Counted from the first letter of the stretch, positions 34,741 through 47,526 are shown. The stretch is 64,000 bases of DNA from Pholiota molesta (GCA_014925825.1 JACGCK010000008.1:372001-436000); one strand, 5' to 3'. The notes: a model not told the origin generated them from the sequence alone. Numbers and translations are program-made.

Positions 34741-35693
34741 ATCTGGCAGAGGAAGCAAAAATACAAGGTGTTTCTCCGAATACACTCCATGTCGACGTGT
34801 ATTTAAGGCGCGCGATACCTTCAAAGCCCACGGTGATTTAAACGCTTGTCCTAATGGCAATCCGATCTATGATCATGATCAGAAGTCCTCGATGATTGAT
34901 CGTGATCAGGATGCAATACTCGCCGATCATCATCAGGGTATAAACTGTCATCTTGCGCTATTGATATCATCATTGTCTTCCGGTCCGCTGATTAGAATAG
35001 AATCTACAAGGGCATTGGCTGAGGGCCTGAGTCCTGGGAGTCAAGCCCGAAAAGATTCTCGTGTACTATGGACAATCACGACGATCCTCATCTGCCTGTG
35101 GATTCGGAGAATGCGTAAGTGGATTGCATAGATATTGTTCTACAGTATGGCGGTTTATAGCATCCGAATCTAAGATATTGGACGCCTATTTTGGAATGAC
35201 CATCGGTCTCCATCATCGGCCTCCATTATGTGCACGATTGCAAGTTAAGCGACTACAGCAAGCTGATCAAGGCTGATCATGAGCGCCTTGTCGAGTGCTT
35301 ATAGCTTATCTTGCTCCATTTAGATTCGACCGACGATACCCAGCGCTTAATTTCCTGACTACGTATTGTCGTAATTCGCCCTGTTTCGACCTTAGATTCC
35401 GGCGGGCCAAACTTAGGCCAAACGATGGGTGCTGCTGGATATTTCAGTGAAGAAATTAGCTTCAACTCACACCTAAGTATGTTTTCGATGATCTCCACTG
35501 ATCAGTCGCGCTGACAGTGCGCGACTGATCGACGCGTTATTTGTTCGACACAAACAAGCGTTTTTGAAATGATGCGTCGTGATTATCACTTGCACTCCCA
35601 GCCAACACTGGCTCAATAAAAGGAAGTTTGCCTCTGCCTATACCACTCCGCCTCCCAGCTTCCACCACGAATAGCTTTGACCTTCATTTCGCG
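34741..35693. other. Intergenic with TGATCA-type clusters, upstream of PRMT5
   Basis: No gene was seen. The tetramer GATC recurs unusually often: several copies between 34860 and 34940, two near 35265-35280, and the arms of a hairpin at 35500-35530. A CAATAAAAG sequence near 35613 may act as the PRMT5 core promoter. Confidence 0.45.
35500..35530. repeat. Perfect 12-bp inverted repeat with 7-nt loop
   Basis: The arm GATCAGTCGCGC is followed by TGACAGT and then by its exact reverse complement. It lies about 165 bp before the PRMT5 start and could be a dimer-binding site or a hairpin. Function is unknown. Confidence 0.7.
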
Positions 35694-38600
35694 ATGGACT
35701 ACCAACAATCCTCCGCCTGGGACCCCTGCGCGACGCTCGCCACCTTCCTAACCCTGGACGATCTCTCAAAGGCCTCCAACACTTCTCCCCAAACGAACAC
35801 CCCAATTCGCCAATCCGGGCTCCAGCTCCAGAAACCCCCGTGCTGAAGCTCGTCGACGACGCGAAGGACAAAGGATACAAGCGCCTCTGCATACCCCTCA
35901 CCACAGCCAAGTGGGAGGCGCGCTGGACGCGCATGTGTCTGCTGCCGACGGAGAGCAGTGACGAAGATAAGGAGCAGGCGAAGGAGGCGGAGCAGTGGCG
36001 GCTGAATCCAGGGTTCCAGCGTGAGGAGGTCACGATTACGCGGTTGGGTGGGTGTATTCAAAACCTCAGATCGCCTTGGTACTGGAAATGAGCGGCTAAA
36101 TTACTGATGACGATGCGATATGATTGTGCTTGTAGACGAAGCGGAGGGTGTCATCGTTATGATCTCAGAATGGCTCGAACTCGATGCGGCCGACGACTGG
36201 GTGCGTCATGATGCAGAGATCGTACGTCCTCCACTATCCTATATGCATATATCTTTCATCCAGCGTCGATGCTAACCAATCGCTTCTTCACTTGATGACC
36301 ACAGGCGTTGAAGCAGGAACTCGCATATGCGTCATACCTCAACGTCCAAGCCGCCATCCTCCCTGCGCCGCGCAACCGCGACCACGTCGCGTCCTACGCG
36401 CGCATCGTCAACTCCTGTCTCGCGAAATACCCATACACCTACCTCTCCGTCCGACTGCCTATCTACAACCATCAGCATTCAGGCCTGTGGCTCCGCCACC
36501 ACCACCCCACTTTGCATCGCAACCTCTCGGGGATTCGCTGTCACAGAGCACAATTTCGGGCTCGAGGTCGGCGCCATCCCTCGTGATCTCGATGAGCGAG
36601 CAACAGGAGGCACCACCCGCAGACTATGCAGGCGGATCGCTCAATGCGACGTGGGAGATGTGGGATCTCATACGATCTATGTGCGATTATAACCCTCGAT
36701 TAACCTAAGTGCGTCCTCTCTACCCCTTCTTCATTAACTAGAAAAGCAGCTAACGTTGAAATTCTCCTAATTCCACATCCGGCATCAATTCCTTTACACC
36801 GAAATAAGCACTTGACCTCTCCCCTGCACTCCCGACGACGCTCGGCGTGCTCAGCAAATGGGCTGCAGAATCCGTGCGATACATCTTCCTCCCATCGTCC
36901 ACGTTCATCGCCAACGTCAAGGGATACCCAGTGCTCCCGAAGCCGACGCAGCAGTTCATCCGAGACAGCATGATAGCAAGTGCCCTTCCCTCCTCCCTTG
37001 CTGCCCGTGGTGTTCGCACTATATTAACCTATTGCTCTGTCTTTTCTCCCCTCTTTGCGCTGCTGGCATTAGCACAGACCCACCATTATCCTCGCCGGCG
37101 TCAGCGATGGGCACCACTCGCGGGGTGGGGAGGCGGCGTACTCCCAGTATGTGCGGCATTTGGAGAAGACGAGCGCCGCCGTGCAGGCACGAAGCAGCCG
37201 GGACAGTCGAGAACTTTGCGCAGGGCTATCAGGATTATCTGCAAGCGCCCTTGCAGGTGCGTATATCGCTTAAAATATTCTTGTTAGCGTGCAACTCAGT
37301 GGTTATTTCAGCCTTTGATGGATAACTTGCCTAGTGTCACATACCAGACGTTCGAGCAGATCCAATAAAATATGCCCAGTATGAGGAGGCATGTATCGGG
37401 CCTTCCTTGACCACCCGGCTGGGGAGCGGATGTAGGCATTTCTTCCTTCTTATTTCTATACGGTCCTGACCTCTTACAGGTGTTTGCGTGGCAGGCGCCG
37501 GCCGCGGGCCTCTCGTCGCGCGTTGTTCAAGGCACTGGAGCGCTCGAGACGGGATGCAACTGTTATGGCTGTCGAGAAGAACCCAAAGCTTTTGTAACGT
37601 ACGTGTTATATAGTGTCTAAATGGACTGGCAACTTTCTTATTCATGATGAATCTAGGCTTCAGCACAGGCAGGCTACGGAATGGGATAACAAAGTCAAAT
37701 TATGTTTTGGAGACATGAGGTTATCGATGTACCTGAAAAGGCGGATATTTTGGTCAGCGAGCTGTTGGGCTCCTTTGGGACAACGAGCTCAGCCAGAATG
37801 TCTGGATGGCGCTATGAGGTTCCTGAAGCGTATGTCCACTGCATATTTGGCGCATATATCTATGGTAGGCTGACTTTTTTGTGCTTTGGCTTATCAGCAA
37901 GTGGCATATCTATCCCCTCGTCGTACACAGCCCATCTTGCACCGCTGTCATCTTCCAAGCTATACAACGAAGCCCGGTCGACCAAAAACGACAAGAGCTG
38001 GAGACGCCATACGTGGTGATGTTCCAAGCGGTCAACATTCTGAGCGGGACAAAGGCGTCTGCGGATGGAGGTGTGGGCCGCAGGTTCAGGAGTGCTGGGA
38101 ATTCGAGCATCCGAGAAGGGATGCCGTTCTTGATGCTCGCGGGCTTCCTTATACCAACAGCCATAATGCTCGTTCGGCGAATTTGCGTTTCTATATCCCG
38201 CATGCTGGAATTCTACAGTGGGTTACCCTTTTTGATTGCTCATCGATTGATCATGACATGTAATCCTTAGCGGTCTTGCAGGTTACTTTGAAGCCGTATG
38301 TCAACATGCCCTTGTTGTGTTACAGATATTGATTTGGAACGCTAGGTCTTGTATGGGAACATTGGACTTAGCATACACCCTCAAGAAAGGATCAAGTGTC
38401 GAAGGACATGCTGAGCTGGTTCCCGCTTTTCTTCCCATTCAAAGTTTGTAACGTCTCTCTATTCTCATTCTCACTCAGCTGATGACAATACGCCTGTAGG
38501 AGCCTCTATACCTTCCAAGTAGCTCAGAGTTGCAGGTCTCGATTTGGCGTCTTACAAACGACCGCCAAGTCTGGTACGAGTGGCACGCAGAATCCTTCAT

Positions 38601-38847
38601 TTCTATCCCAGCGGCTGCCGCAGATAGGAAGGAAGAGCTCCTTCTAGGCACCACCTTCCCGACATCTCCCTTCGCACCCATGGCTAGCCCGCTGATTGAC
38701 TCGAAAGAGCCAGCGCATCTCGATACCAGCAGGCTCGCTGCGTATAATGATTACAGCGCTTCTGATCAGCCGTTCTACGAGATGGTCAAGATTGGTCACA
38801 CGAGCTTGCACAATCCTGGGGGACGTAGCAGCTGGATTGGGCTGTGA
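35694..38847 (+). CDS. skb1: Protein arginine N-methyltransferase 5 (Skb1/PRMT5), frame repeatedly broken
   Basis: Family blocks appear in order across the region. The N-terminal TIM-barrel part has [14 protein letters not shown] and [20 protein letters not shown]; the middle has [30 protein letters not shown] and [17 protein letters not shown] motif I reads [13 protein letters not shown], followed by AVEKNPKAFV; the double-Glu loop reads [20 protein letters not shown]. The beta-barrel end includes [17 protein letters not shown]. The enzyme makes symmetric dimethylarginine on splicing and histone proteins. At least six places need one extra base (about 35768, 36469, 36704, 37777, 37793, 37993), so no clean exon model can be given. 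All catalytic residues remain readable, which suggests sequence errors rather than decay. Confidence 0.85.
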
Positions 38848-39235
38848 CGATACGCGATGCCTTTCTAAGGCGAGCGGGTGGTGTGAGGCAGGAGCGGGAG
38901 GCTGACATAAAAGTAATGGGACGCACATATCGTAAAATGAAGAATTCAAACGTCGTTTTCGGTCCATTTCTCTGCGTGCGCAGCGATACCGGCGTGCGGG
39001 TCCGCCGCATATCTAACATATTTATTTTAGAAACAGAGAGATACAAAATTCCTGTCAGCCTTGGTATTAGCGATCGAGGGTGCGGCGGACATTGAATGCG
39101 GCTGACCACTTCTGCTACAGTATATAGACTCATCCCTTTGCCCTATTCTTTTCGTCCTCGTCTTCTTCCACACCAGTTCCAAGATCCAACAAAACTACAA
39201 ACTTTCTTATACTTTCACCAATCCATTCTCAAAAG
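38848..39235. other. Intergenic upstream of the wall-protein gene
   Basis: PRMT5 3' flank, then a promoter with TATATAGA at 39121-39128, about 108 bp before the ATG at 39236. Nothing else seen. Confidence 0.4.
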
Positions 39236-40341
39236 ATGAAGTACTTCGCTACCACCGCCGCCCTGGTGTCTGCTATCCCATGCATCGTATCGCTCACCAT
39301 CAATACCCCGTATGTACTCTGTCTGATACCCGCCTTTATCATTTTACTCAATCGCTGGCTGCATTGTCAGTACGAGCGTTGTCCAGTGCCGTATGATATA
39401 ACTTCTTTCTCTCGTCACCTCCTACCCCGTATATCTGACTTGACCCTTGACCAGAACCCGAGCTGCTTTCTTGGACGGATGGTGCCCCTCCTTACTACGT
39501 CTCTATTCTGCCCGGTATGTTTTGTTCTGGTCGCCAAAGTCGATTGTGTTGCTTACGCTCGTATCGCATAGGCGGGGAGCCAGGCGCAACTCCGGTTCGT
39601 TGCATCATTGCCATCATCACTGCCAGATTAGGCACTATTTCTGACTTTTTGGGACTGACAGATTAAATCATTCGACACACAAACAGGCATGAGCCTCACA
39701 TGGAATGTCGATATTGCTGCAGGAACTTCTGTGTACGTCTTTCTTTTTGTCTTTGGGCAGGAATTATGTTCTAAACGTTCCTTTAGGACCTTTGCGTTGA
39801 AGGACAGCACTGGTGCCACCGCGTACACGGACACAGTCCCCATTCAGGCGGGTCCTGACTCCAGGTATGCTTATTCTCGTTATGTTTTACTATTTCTCTC
39901 GCTTAAAATTCTCCAGTTGTGTGACCGGTGGTAGTCAAGCTGCGGCGATAACGCCAGGCAGTGCTGGCTCCAGCAACAGCGCAGTTAGCGCTAATCCCGC
40001 TAATCCCAGCGTCGTGGCCACACAAGGCACAGATGCCTCTGGTTCAACGGTTTCAGGCTCAACTGGAACTACCCGTGTAGCTGGAGCTGGTGTGGGCGCC
40101 ACTACTGCGTATGCATATTTTTATCCTGTTTATTACCTCTTGAGACTCAAACTGTTGTAGGCGTGCAAACGCTTCCGCAGCTACACCTGCTGCAACTCAG
40201 TCGAGGGCCGTCGCCACCGCAGGAACCACCAGCGCCGCTCGCCCTTCCTCCTCGAGCACATCTGGTGCAGAATCCCTCTTTACCGGGAGCGGCCTCGGAT
40301 TTGCAGGAATTATCGGCCTTGCAGGCGCCCTTTTCCTGTAA
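39236..40341 (+). CDS. Secreted Ser/Thr-rich GPI-type wall protein (Kre9/Knh1 domain)
   Basis: Begins with a clear signal peptide (MKYFATTAALVSAIPCIVS, cleavage near SLT). About eight short exons then encode a roughly 100-residue beta domain with LLSWTDGAPPYYVSILPGG, MSLTWNVDIAAGT and FALKDSTGATAYTDTVPIQAG, the pattern of the Kre9/Knh1 (yeast cell wall synthesis) domain. A low-complexity Ser/Thr/Ala region follows, and the end is a hydrophobic tail (GFAGIIGLAGALFL) with no residues after it, as in GPI-anchored proteins. It is probably at the cell surface and linked to beta-1,6-glucan assembly or wall structure. All junctions keep frame. Confidence 0.87.
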
Positions 40342-40846
40342 TGCTCCGCGCATCGTTTCTGGATTTGATGGTTTGTTTGCGAGTATACACCCCTTCTCTT
40401 TCATTTCCCTGACTTTAAAAACATACTATACATATCCGTCAAAATTATTTTATAACTACATATTCTATTGGTCTCCTGCCCGTGAGGGCTGTGAGTCAAG
40501 TCCCCCCATCCTTTCTGTATTCGGCTTCATCACGGATGCGGTGTACCTTTATGACTTGGAATATTGTTTGTAGATCCTTTTATAACACAAGTTTGCCCAC
40601 TAGATCTGAAAGATTGAATTTTTCTCAGAAAGCGGGCTACGGCAGCGGGATTTTCAGTAATGAAATATAACAATCATGGAACTAAAAGTTTCGCGGACAG
40701 TGTTGTGCTTCCTGACCATAATGGCTACGGTCATCAAATCTTGGGTGCATATGCTATGTTTGCAATGCATATACTATAAATCAAGCGCTGTATCACATTG
40801 ATCCATAAGTAGGGAAGAAAAAAAGAAACCTTGAAGAGCAAAAAAG
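40342..40846. other. Intergenic, 3' flank of the wall-protein gene
   Basis: AT-rich, no gene recognised. Confidence 0.4.
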
Positions 40847-40941
40847 TCCCTCAAACCGGGATCGAACCGGTGGCCTCAATCCGTCGCTAAGGGGGATCGA
40901 ACCAAAATACATACCAGTGCTCACTGCTAAGGCCTAAGGGA
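40847..40941 (-). tRNA. tRNA-like sequence, probably degenerate
   Basis: On the minus strand it ends with a perfect T arm (ACCGG, TTCGATC, CCGGT) and an acceptor strand TTGAGGG that pairs with CCCTTAG at the 5' end, including wobble pairs. The D arm is abnormal (four-base loop, no T at position 8), and no anticodon loop with T33 could be placed. A second T-arm-like GGTTCGATCC lies inside. It may be a pseudo-tRNA or a rearranged copy. The isotype is not assigned. Confidence 0.4.
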
Positions 40942-41004
40942 CGGCCCCCGAAGGGGCCCAAAACTAGACACGCAAAAATCAAAAGATCCCCAAGAAGCAA
41001 AAAG

Positions 41005-41091
41005 TCCCTCAAGCCGGTTTCGAACCAGCGACCTCGGGATAATTACGTAACCCGTTACAGTCCCACGCTCTGCCAACTGAGCTATCGAGGG
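41005..41091 (-). tRNA. tRNA-Tyr (GTA) with a short intron
   Basis: Minus strand, 87 nt. Acceptor CCCTCGA pairs with TTGAGGG; the D arm is GCTC AGTTGGCA GAGC; the T arm is GCTGG TTCGAAA CCGGC. The anticodon stem TGGGA/TCCCG encloses CTGTAA, giving anticodon GTA, and about 14 extra bases after position 37. Eukaryotic tRNA-Tyr genes typically carry an intron at exactly this place. Confidence 0.93.
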
Positions 41092-41810
41092 CAGATGTTA
41101 GAGTGTACACCGTAAAATATATATGCACAATGGGGCGCAGGGATCGTCGGCTTTCACTTCCCTTCAGCGATGGCAATGGTGAGTTATGGGTCACTCTCGA
41201 GATAACGTTATCTAAATTCTCCTAGCGGATTAACATTATTGTATCAAGGCAATTTCTGAACAACGTGAAGAAATACTTAATCTATGCGCGCCAATTTTTA
41301 TCTTTGCTATATTTAACACTCTGTAGATGGTCGCCAACATGACCAAAGTGGAGAAAGTCATCGCCACCGACCGGAAGGAAAAACGTATCCTGAGCGAATC
41401 AGACCTGGTAGAGTTTCTGGGCTTGGAACTTAGAGGTTGGCTTTAATGAGTCGTATACGGTAAGACTAGCCTCTTTTTTTTTCATGTGTATATGCTTAGT
41501 TTCTTTCAGCGTCTGCAAATCATATGGCAACTTTGATGTACGCCATGGGCTTTCGATGGGGTTGCATTGCGAGTTGAATGACTACGCTGGTGAAGGCCAG
41601 TTCTTGATGTGGAAGGTCAGTCGGTTCAAACCCACGGTGCCAACCCCAATATACACTAAGCAGATGATATTAAATGCGATACAAGCCATGTTCCATGCAA
41701 CTGATAAGAATTCCAAGATAGGCAACCATAAAATATACACATAACATGAAAGCAAATCGAACAAAACGAATGCGGATGTTAGCTGAATCAACTATCATCC
41801 AAGGGTATTA
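41092..41810. other. Intergenic between tRNA-Tyr and the exchanger gene
   Basis: A plus-strand micro-frame from about 41329 (MVANMTKVEKVIATDRKE..., about 39 residues) follows an AG acceptor-like site and might be an exon of a small gene, but nothing else supports it. Confidence 0.3.
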
Positions 41811-44433
41811 CTAGCTCTTGAGTTCTACGATAATGTTCACGATCATAATGATAATATATGCAGCGATAAGAAGCATGCCCCAGCGCCTCGTAAGGAAGTA
41901 ATCGTTCAAAGGCACGAAGATGAGCGTGGCGGCGAGCAGAAAGAGGAGGCCGAAGGAGCTGACGAGCAGTGTTGACGATAGCTTAAGTGCATAGGGTTCT
42001 GAGGTCTTGTTAATGATGTAAGAGCCTGAAACGCCGATTCCGAGCAGGATGTTGAGCATGGGTCCACCAAAACATGCAGAGAAACCCATGATGGGCGCGA
42101 AAGCCTAAAGGCACAGTAAGGTCAGATTACTTCCAAAAAGACGTGTCACATACCGCCACGCTCATATTGGCCACAAGATCGGCGAGAGAGTTACCAACAG
42201 CAAAGATAGTGAGGCCGATAATGGCATCGGAAAGACCAAAGGTTAGGCCGAATGTCTGCACGTATTCACATTAGCTTATGTACCAAATAAGACGGAAAGG
42301 GAGTACATACCTGAAGAACATTCACCACTTCATCGGCAATGGCCATGATCCAAACCACAGAGACGGCAAACCCTGCGGAACAGCGCATCATGCGGGCACT
42401 CGAGCTATTTCCCTTGTCCGAAAAAATCAGGACAAGAATCGCTACAGAGATTCCTGCGATCAAAGTGCCGAGGAGGAGCCATGGAGCTTCTCGTATGCCG
42501 CCTGCACGAATGTATTAGCCACTGGGCCTTGAAAAACGGCAAATAAAAGCTTACCAAATAGAACACGAACGGCGAAAAGTGGGCCCAACACACACTGCAC
42601 GGCCATCAGCCATTTGTTGTAAGTCAATTCATACAGTTCTTCTTCCGCTTCTTCCTCAGCAATGAGTACCCGCTCCATCCCCTCCTCCTCAAATTCCACC
42701 AGCCGCGAATCAGAGTTGTACATCTTCTCCAGCGCTAAGCGAGCGGTGTCGTATGGCGTGATCACCACAGGAAGTGTCAACGTCAAGGCAAGCACAGCCG
42801 GAGCTGCGAGGATACACGCCAGCTGCGCCAACACCGTCTGCTTGCGCAAGCTATGTAATGTTGGAAAAAGGATGTGGTATGTTCTGCGCATCACGGTCCA
42901 GACACGTTGCCATCGCGTGTGCGGAACGTATAACGCCTCTTCACTTTCAACTTCTGACGTTATTGTCGAAGGTGACGCCGGTGTGCGGAAAATACTTGGA
43001 ACAGGTGTCGTTGAAAAATAATCTTCAGGCTCGGCAAGCAAGCCATGTCGCCCTTGTCGGGCTGTCGAACTTGAATTGGGCGAGACATTAGAGCGGCCGC
43101 CAAGGCGAAGGGTATGCATCGCTTCCTCGTCCATGCTGAGACTTGAGCTTAGAGATGAACGAGGGGTCCGTCTCGGGATTGGGTAATGATAATGACCACC
43201 CGCGTAGGGTGTAGTTGGAGTCTCAAAGATACCCAATGAGCTCCCCGCTGATTCTTTTTGCAAGGATGCCACGACATCACGGAACTCCAATGCACCGACA
43301 AGAGAAAAAGAAGGAAGTTGAGTGACATGTGGGGACACTGGAGAAGGAGAGCGAGACTTGGGACGGGGCGGCAGATTCATTTGTAGCCGAGGAGGGTTAG
43401 GGGTAGATATGGCGCGTGCCCTTGGGCTTGTCGGCGATGTAACTGTTAGAGTTGGCAGGGCTAAGAATGCGATGAGGTTTTGGAAATAGAAAGAAATGTT
43501 GTGCCACACGCACCTTCATCGGTATATGGCGGAAAGTTTTCCTCGGCATACTCTGAGCGATTTTGGAGCTCCTTGCTCCGTATACGCTCTCTCCGCTTCT
43601 CCCACCACGTTTGCACAATTACCAACAGCACATATACTAGGTATAAGCAAACGAGAGTTCCGGCCTCCCATCGGTCGATTTTGCTGTCCCATAGGGTTAC
43701 TAGCACCAGGCCCACTGCGAGTGTAAAAAATCCGACATCTCGAAGGAAGGGGCCGCGATGCACTTGAAAAGGCTTGATAATGCACATTGAACCGACAACG
43801 CAGGATACGATGAACGAGGATGCGCCCAGTAGCTCGCCGATCGCCAAACTCCCAGAGTTTGCACGCATCGCTGAAAATGTCGAAAATACATCTGGACTCC
43901 CATTTCCGAAGGCTAACAGAGTTACTCCGGCGAGGTTCTCGTCCAATCCAAGGAGGTTTGACATAGTTGCCAGATTTGGAGTAAAGAAATCGGAGGCGCT
44001 GATTCCAAGTGTGGAGAACAGGAACAAAAGCCATACAACCAAGCCCGTAAATATCAGTGGTCGAAGAGTGATTTCCGTGCAAAAGTAATGGTGGAGATAA
44101 TTGATCCCTAGGACGGTATCGTGTGAAGGACAATCGGATTCAACATGCTGGCATTGACTGTCGATTGGGAATGTTAGAGGATGGCACTGCAGACCAAACG
44201 GTCAGACCAGAACGAGGGCCCCCATGAATTCCAGGACTTACCTCATTTTCCGAATAAGAGCTCACGCGAGCCTCCAAAGGTTGGGATAGCTCATACGATA
44301 TCCGCTTTACGAGACTGGCCTCCCCGTGTAGCAAACTGGCTTGCATGGGCTGGCCATAGCGGCCTCTTGACCAGAGGATGGAGTTGACCACGAGGAGGAC
44401 AACAAATACTAGTCTTGCTGTGCCGGTGGACAT
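41811..44433 (-). CDS. Sodium/calcium exchanger-family cation transporter (NCLX/YDL206W-like)
   Basis: From ATG 44433, with an N-terminal hydrophobic signal-like segment (LVFVVLLVVNSILW). The first alpha repeat lies in LGLDENLAGVTLLAFGNGSPDVFS, with GASSFIVSCVVGS after it. A long cytosolic loop rich in Ser and Pro (43509-42870) separates the halves. The second repeat reads GLSDAIIGLTIFAVGNSLADLVANM, then CFGGPMLNILLGIG. These GNGSPD and GNSLAD motifs identify the Ca2+:cation antiporter superfamily, and the large loop and two clusters of five or more membrane segments match the NCKX6/NCLX branch. It likely moves Ca2+ across an internal membrane; the location is inferred. Stop at 41811. Confidence 0.92.
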
Positions 44434-45632
44434 GGAGGATAGGGACTAAGGGAGGTGCAGCATGTAAGTAGAGGACCGGAAGCGTGAACAGGATGATGAT
44501 ATGATGACAGGCATGTCAAGTTGCTCCCTTCAAGCATGGCCAAACACTTCGGCGATTCTCCGCTGCGCACAACGTGCGCACCGGCCCCCCGGTGCTAGTT
44601 CCCCCATCGATTTCGAGATTCGCTGCAGCAACCAAGATGCTACTATCCGAAGTAAGATTCTAGACACTGATTTACTGCAGGCAGAATAAATCAAATAAAC
44701 GAAAAAATGCGGACAATATTTTATCACAACACACTTGCAACACACTTGGAGCACCGTCAGAGGGCTACTATTTAAGGACTTCAACTTAATTTCTATTCAA
44801 TACTGTTTGGAGTCGGATTGGAGTGGGACTTGAGTTAGTACGAGCTTATGTAGTCATACGGCAAGGGCGCATCGCCATACCTTATCTTTATTCAAGCCTT
44901 CGAAGTTATAAGAATGAGCACGCGACTTATCTTCAACAACTGTATTTCAAGTTGTATTTCGAGTTGGGCCGTATATATAGTCAAACCACGACAGCAAGCA
45001 TTACTGACATTTTTGGATTACAATGGCCAGTAATTAGAATGTGGATGGGATGGGCTCTGTCAAGTCTCGACTGAAGGAAGGACGTACGTCACTGGAAATG
45101 GTTGAGCTAGATTGCAGCGAATATGTCCAAACATTCGAATATCAGAATCATGAATGACGAACCGTATGGCAAGCCGAAAATAAGTACTCTTTCCCAAGGA
45201 CCTTTCGATGGTGGCATTCAAGCACCAGCACGGCCTGGAGAAACTCAAAAGCTGAGCCTGCTGATCTTCGTTCGGCAAGTTGAATAAATACCATTTACAT
45301 CTTGGTTCTTACGGATAGTAGTGCCAGAAAGCCTTGAAGCCTGGAGTGATCAACGCGCTGGAACCTCGAATTTCACAATTCGAAGTCTGGGATACGAGTA
45401 TAAAATCTCCATGCACCCTCTTCAAACGGCCATCCCTGCACCATACCAATGGACCTCCCAATCCCGGCCATTTTTGCGCCGATTCCTTTCAAAAGCTGAC
45501 GTCAAGGCTCCGCGCGAACGAGTTGATCGGCGTCGAAGGAGAGTTCCCAAAAATCGGGCGGCGCTACAAGTCGGAAGTCTTCCCTGATGAGCTACTTGTT
45601 CTCTATAACTGATTACCACTCCGTTGACGATA
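44434..45632. other. Intergenic with an unassigned plus-strand frame
   Basis: Holds the exchanger promoter. A plus-strand frame at about 45334-45612 ends RYKSEVFPDELLVLYN and has a codon texture that could be an exon, but no start, partner exons or family were recognised. It would converge on the DUF6534 gene. Confidence 0.3.
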
Positions 45633-47526
45633 TCATGGCTCGCTTTGTAGTCGCACATTCGAAGGCTCTCTTTTCTCAAAGTTGGTGCCAACATGGTTCC
45701 TAAAATTCTCTCGCGACCGAACCTGTAGCAGGAGTGAGATTACAGATTACAGAGAATGTAATGACATCTTCCATCGCCTACTTACCTGGATTAGGCTTGT
45801 ATGATGATTCGTAATGGAAGTAAAGTTAAAAGCAGTCGATAATTCTGTTGAGGATAGGTCTTGCTGTGGATCAGGCCGCAAATTTGCACGGGCGTTAAGA
45901 ACAGCCAATAACGAATTCGCGTAAACTAAAAAGATGAGGTTTAAAAATCATAGCGTATTTCGGAAAGGTTGCGCTCACGTTTTCCAATCACAAAGTCGAG
46001 AGCCAACGAGTAAAACGAGTTGGGCAAGGTGCTGAAGACAATGGTTTCAACTATGGCCATGGCGCTAAGAGTCCAAATGAGCTAGATTTTAAACCTATCA
46101 ATCCCGCCAACGTACCATGTTAAAATGCAGCGATTAACGGCAAATATGATCAATCTGTTAATGACATTATTCGTATCTTGGAAGGAGGATCGGTTGCTGG
46201 AAAGAAGGGCACAAAGGGCCACCGCAATCAAGATATCCGATATGATGGTGGTTACACCGAATGGCAGAGCCGAAGTAAGCTACACTCCTCGCTTTGTTGA
46301 GTAGCATTCGAGAAAGGTTTATTTATAAAGCTAAGTACGTACCGACACTTCCTTCAGAAGGATAAAGCGCCTCTTGATGAATCTATGATGGAAAGGTGTC
46401 AATGCGGTTAGTTTAAGGACCCGGTTTCGGACGTACAGATTTATTACAGTGTCTGGAAAAAGATCAGCTCAAAATCAATGACGAAGAAGAAGAAGAAAAA
46501 TTAGGCTGACTGATTCCAAATGCTGGAATGGTCAAAAGATCAAATTAGCCCATCCAGTTGATCAAGCAGCTGACGCACCGAAATGAGCAAATACAAATAT
46601 GCCAATGACACTGGCGACCCAATATCGTTTTTGGTCAGGGCATACTGTACACGCATTATCATCAGTCAGTTATTTGAGGTAAAAAGATTGCAGTGATGTA
46701 ATCGCGTACGTATAAAGATTCTTTGGGTGAAAAATCTGAAAAGCGATGCTTATCGATGTCATTAAATTGACTAGCGAGGTGAGTAACTCACAATTGAACA
46801 ATGAAAGCTAATGTTACCTGTCCAAAACCCTGTTAGAAGCGCCAAGTAATCAAAACGTGAATACTCACATTAATTGCTATAGAAAGCTGGACAATATTTA
46901 GTATGTGTCGTCTAAAAGACGAGATACGAATGAACTGACAAACAGCGACCAGTTTCCACTGATAAGGACACTATGGTCTGTGAATCCGTTGATCTTTTGG
47001 ATACGAGAGTTATTAACGTATATCTTCTGAGGATAGTGGCTGCTTTCATACGAGATAAAAGTGTATAGAATGGCACACTGAACAATAGAACACCTTCAGT
47101 TTTTTCTTCATGACCAGAGAGTGAATACATACTGAGAACAGCATGGATCGTGTCCAATACCCTATGAATTTAACATTAATGCCTTCTCAAAGGGAGAGAC
47201 AAGAACCAACCAGATTGACGCGACCTAAATACAAGGTTGAGCGTCAGAAAGAGTCCAAGCTAGATATTGCTCACTAGCATCTTTGTAGACTTCTCATCTT
47301 TCGGAAAGGACATATAATAAAAGTAAGCCTGGAGGACATGAGTTACATCGTCTGGAAGAATGAAACAATATTTGCTACCTGTAGAGTTGTAATTCCATAC
47401 ACGGTCATCGCGACCAATGCCCCAATCAACAGAGCTCCTAAGAGTGGAGGAAAACATTTCAGCTAAACAACGTGTTCGCAGAGCATTGAACGAACCAAAG
47501 GTTTCTTCAAAATTTGATGAATCCAT
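45633..47526 (-). CDS. DUF6534-type integral membrane protein
   Basis: Built from about twelve short exons starting MDSSNFEETFG at 47526, then ALLIGALVAMTVYGITTLQ, YYMSFPKDEKS, VLDTIHAVLS, further hydrophobic segments, FGVTTIISDILIAVALCALL, and the C-terminal signature FVIGKLYANSLLAVLNARANLR. The N-terminal pattern (TM, then a short charged loop with PKD) and the KLYANSLLAVLN ending are what I know of DUF6534, a basidiomycete-expanded family of multi-spanning proteins of unknown function. The last exon ends at TGA 45633. Middle exon borders were not all worked out. Confidence 0.8.

Noticed and set aside
34314..34860. Cys/Ser-rich minus-strand frames of 158 residues
   Set aside because: They mirror the ankyrin gene's coding exon and have no independent support.
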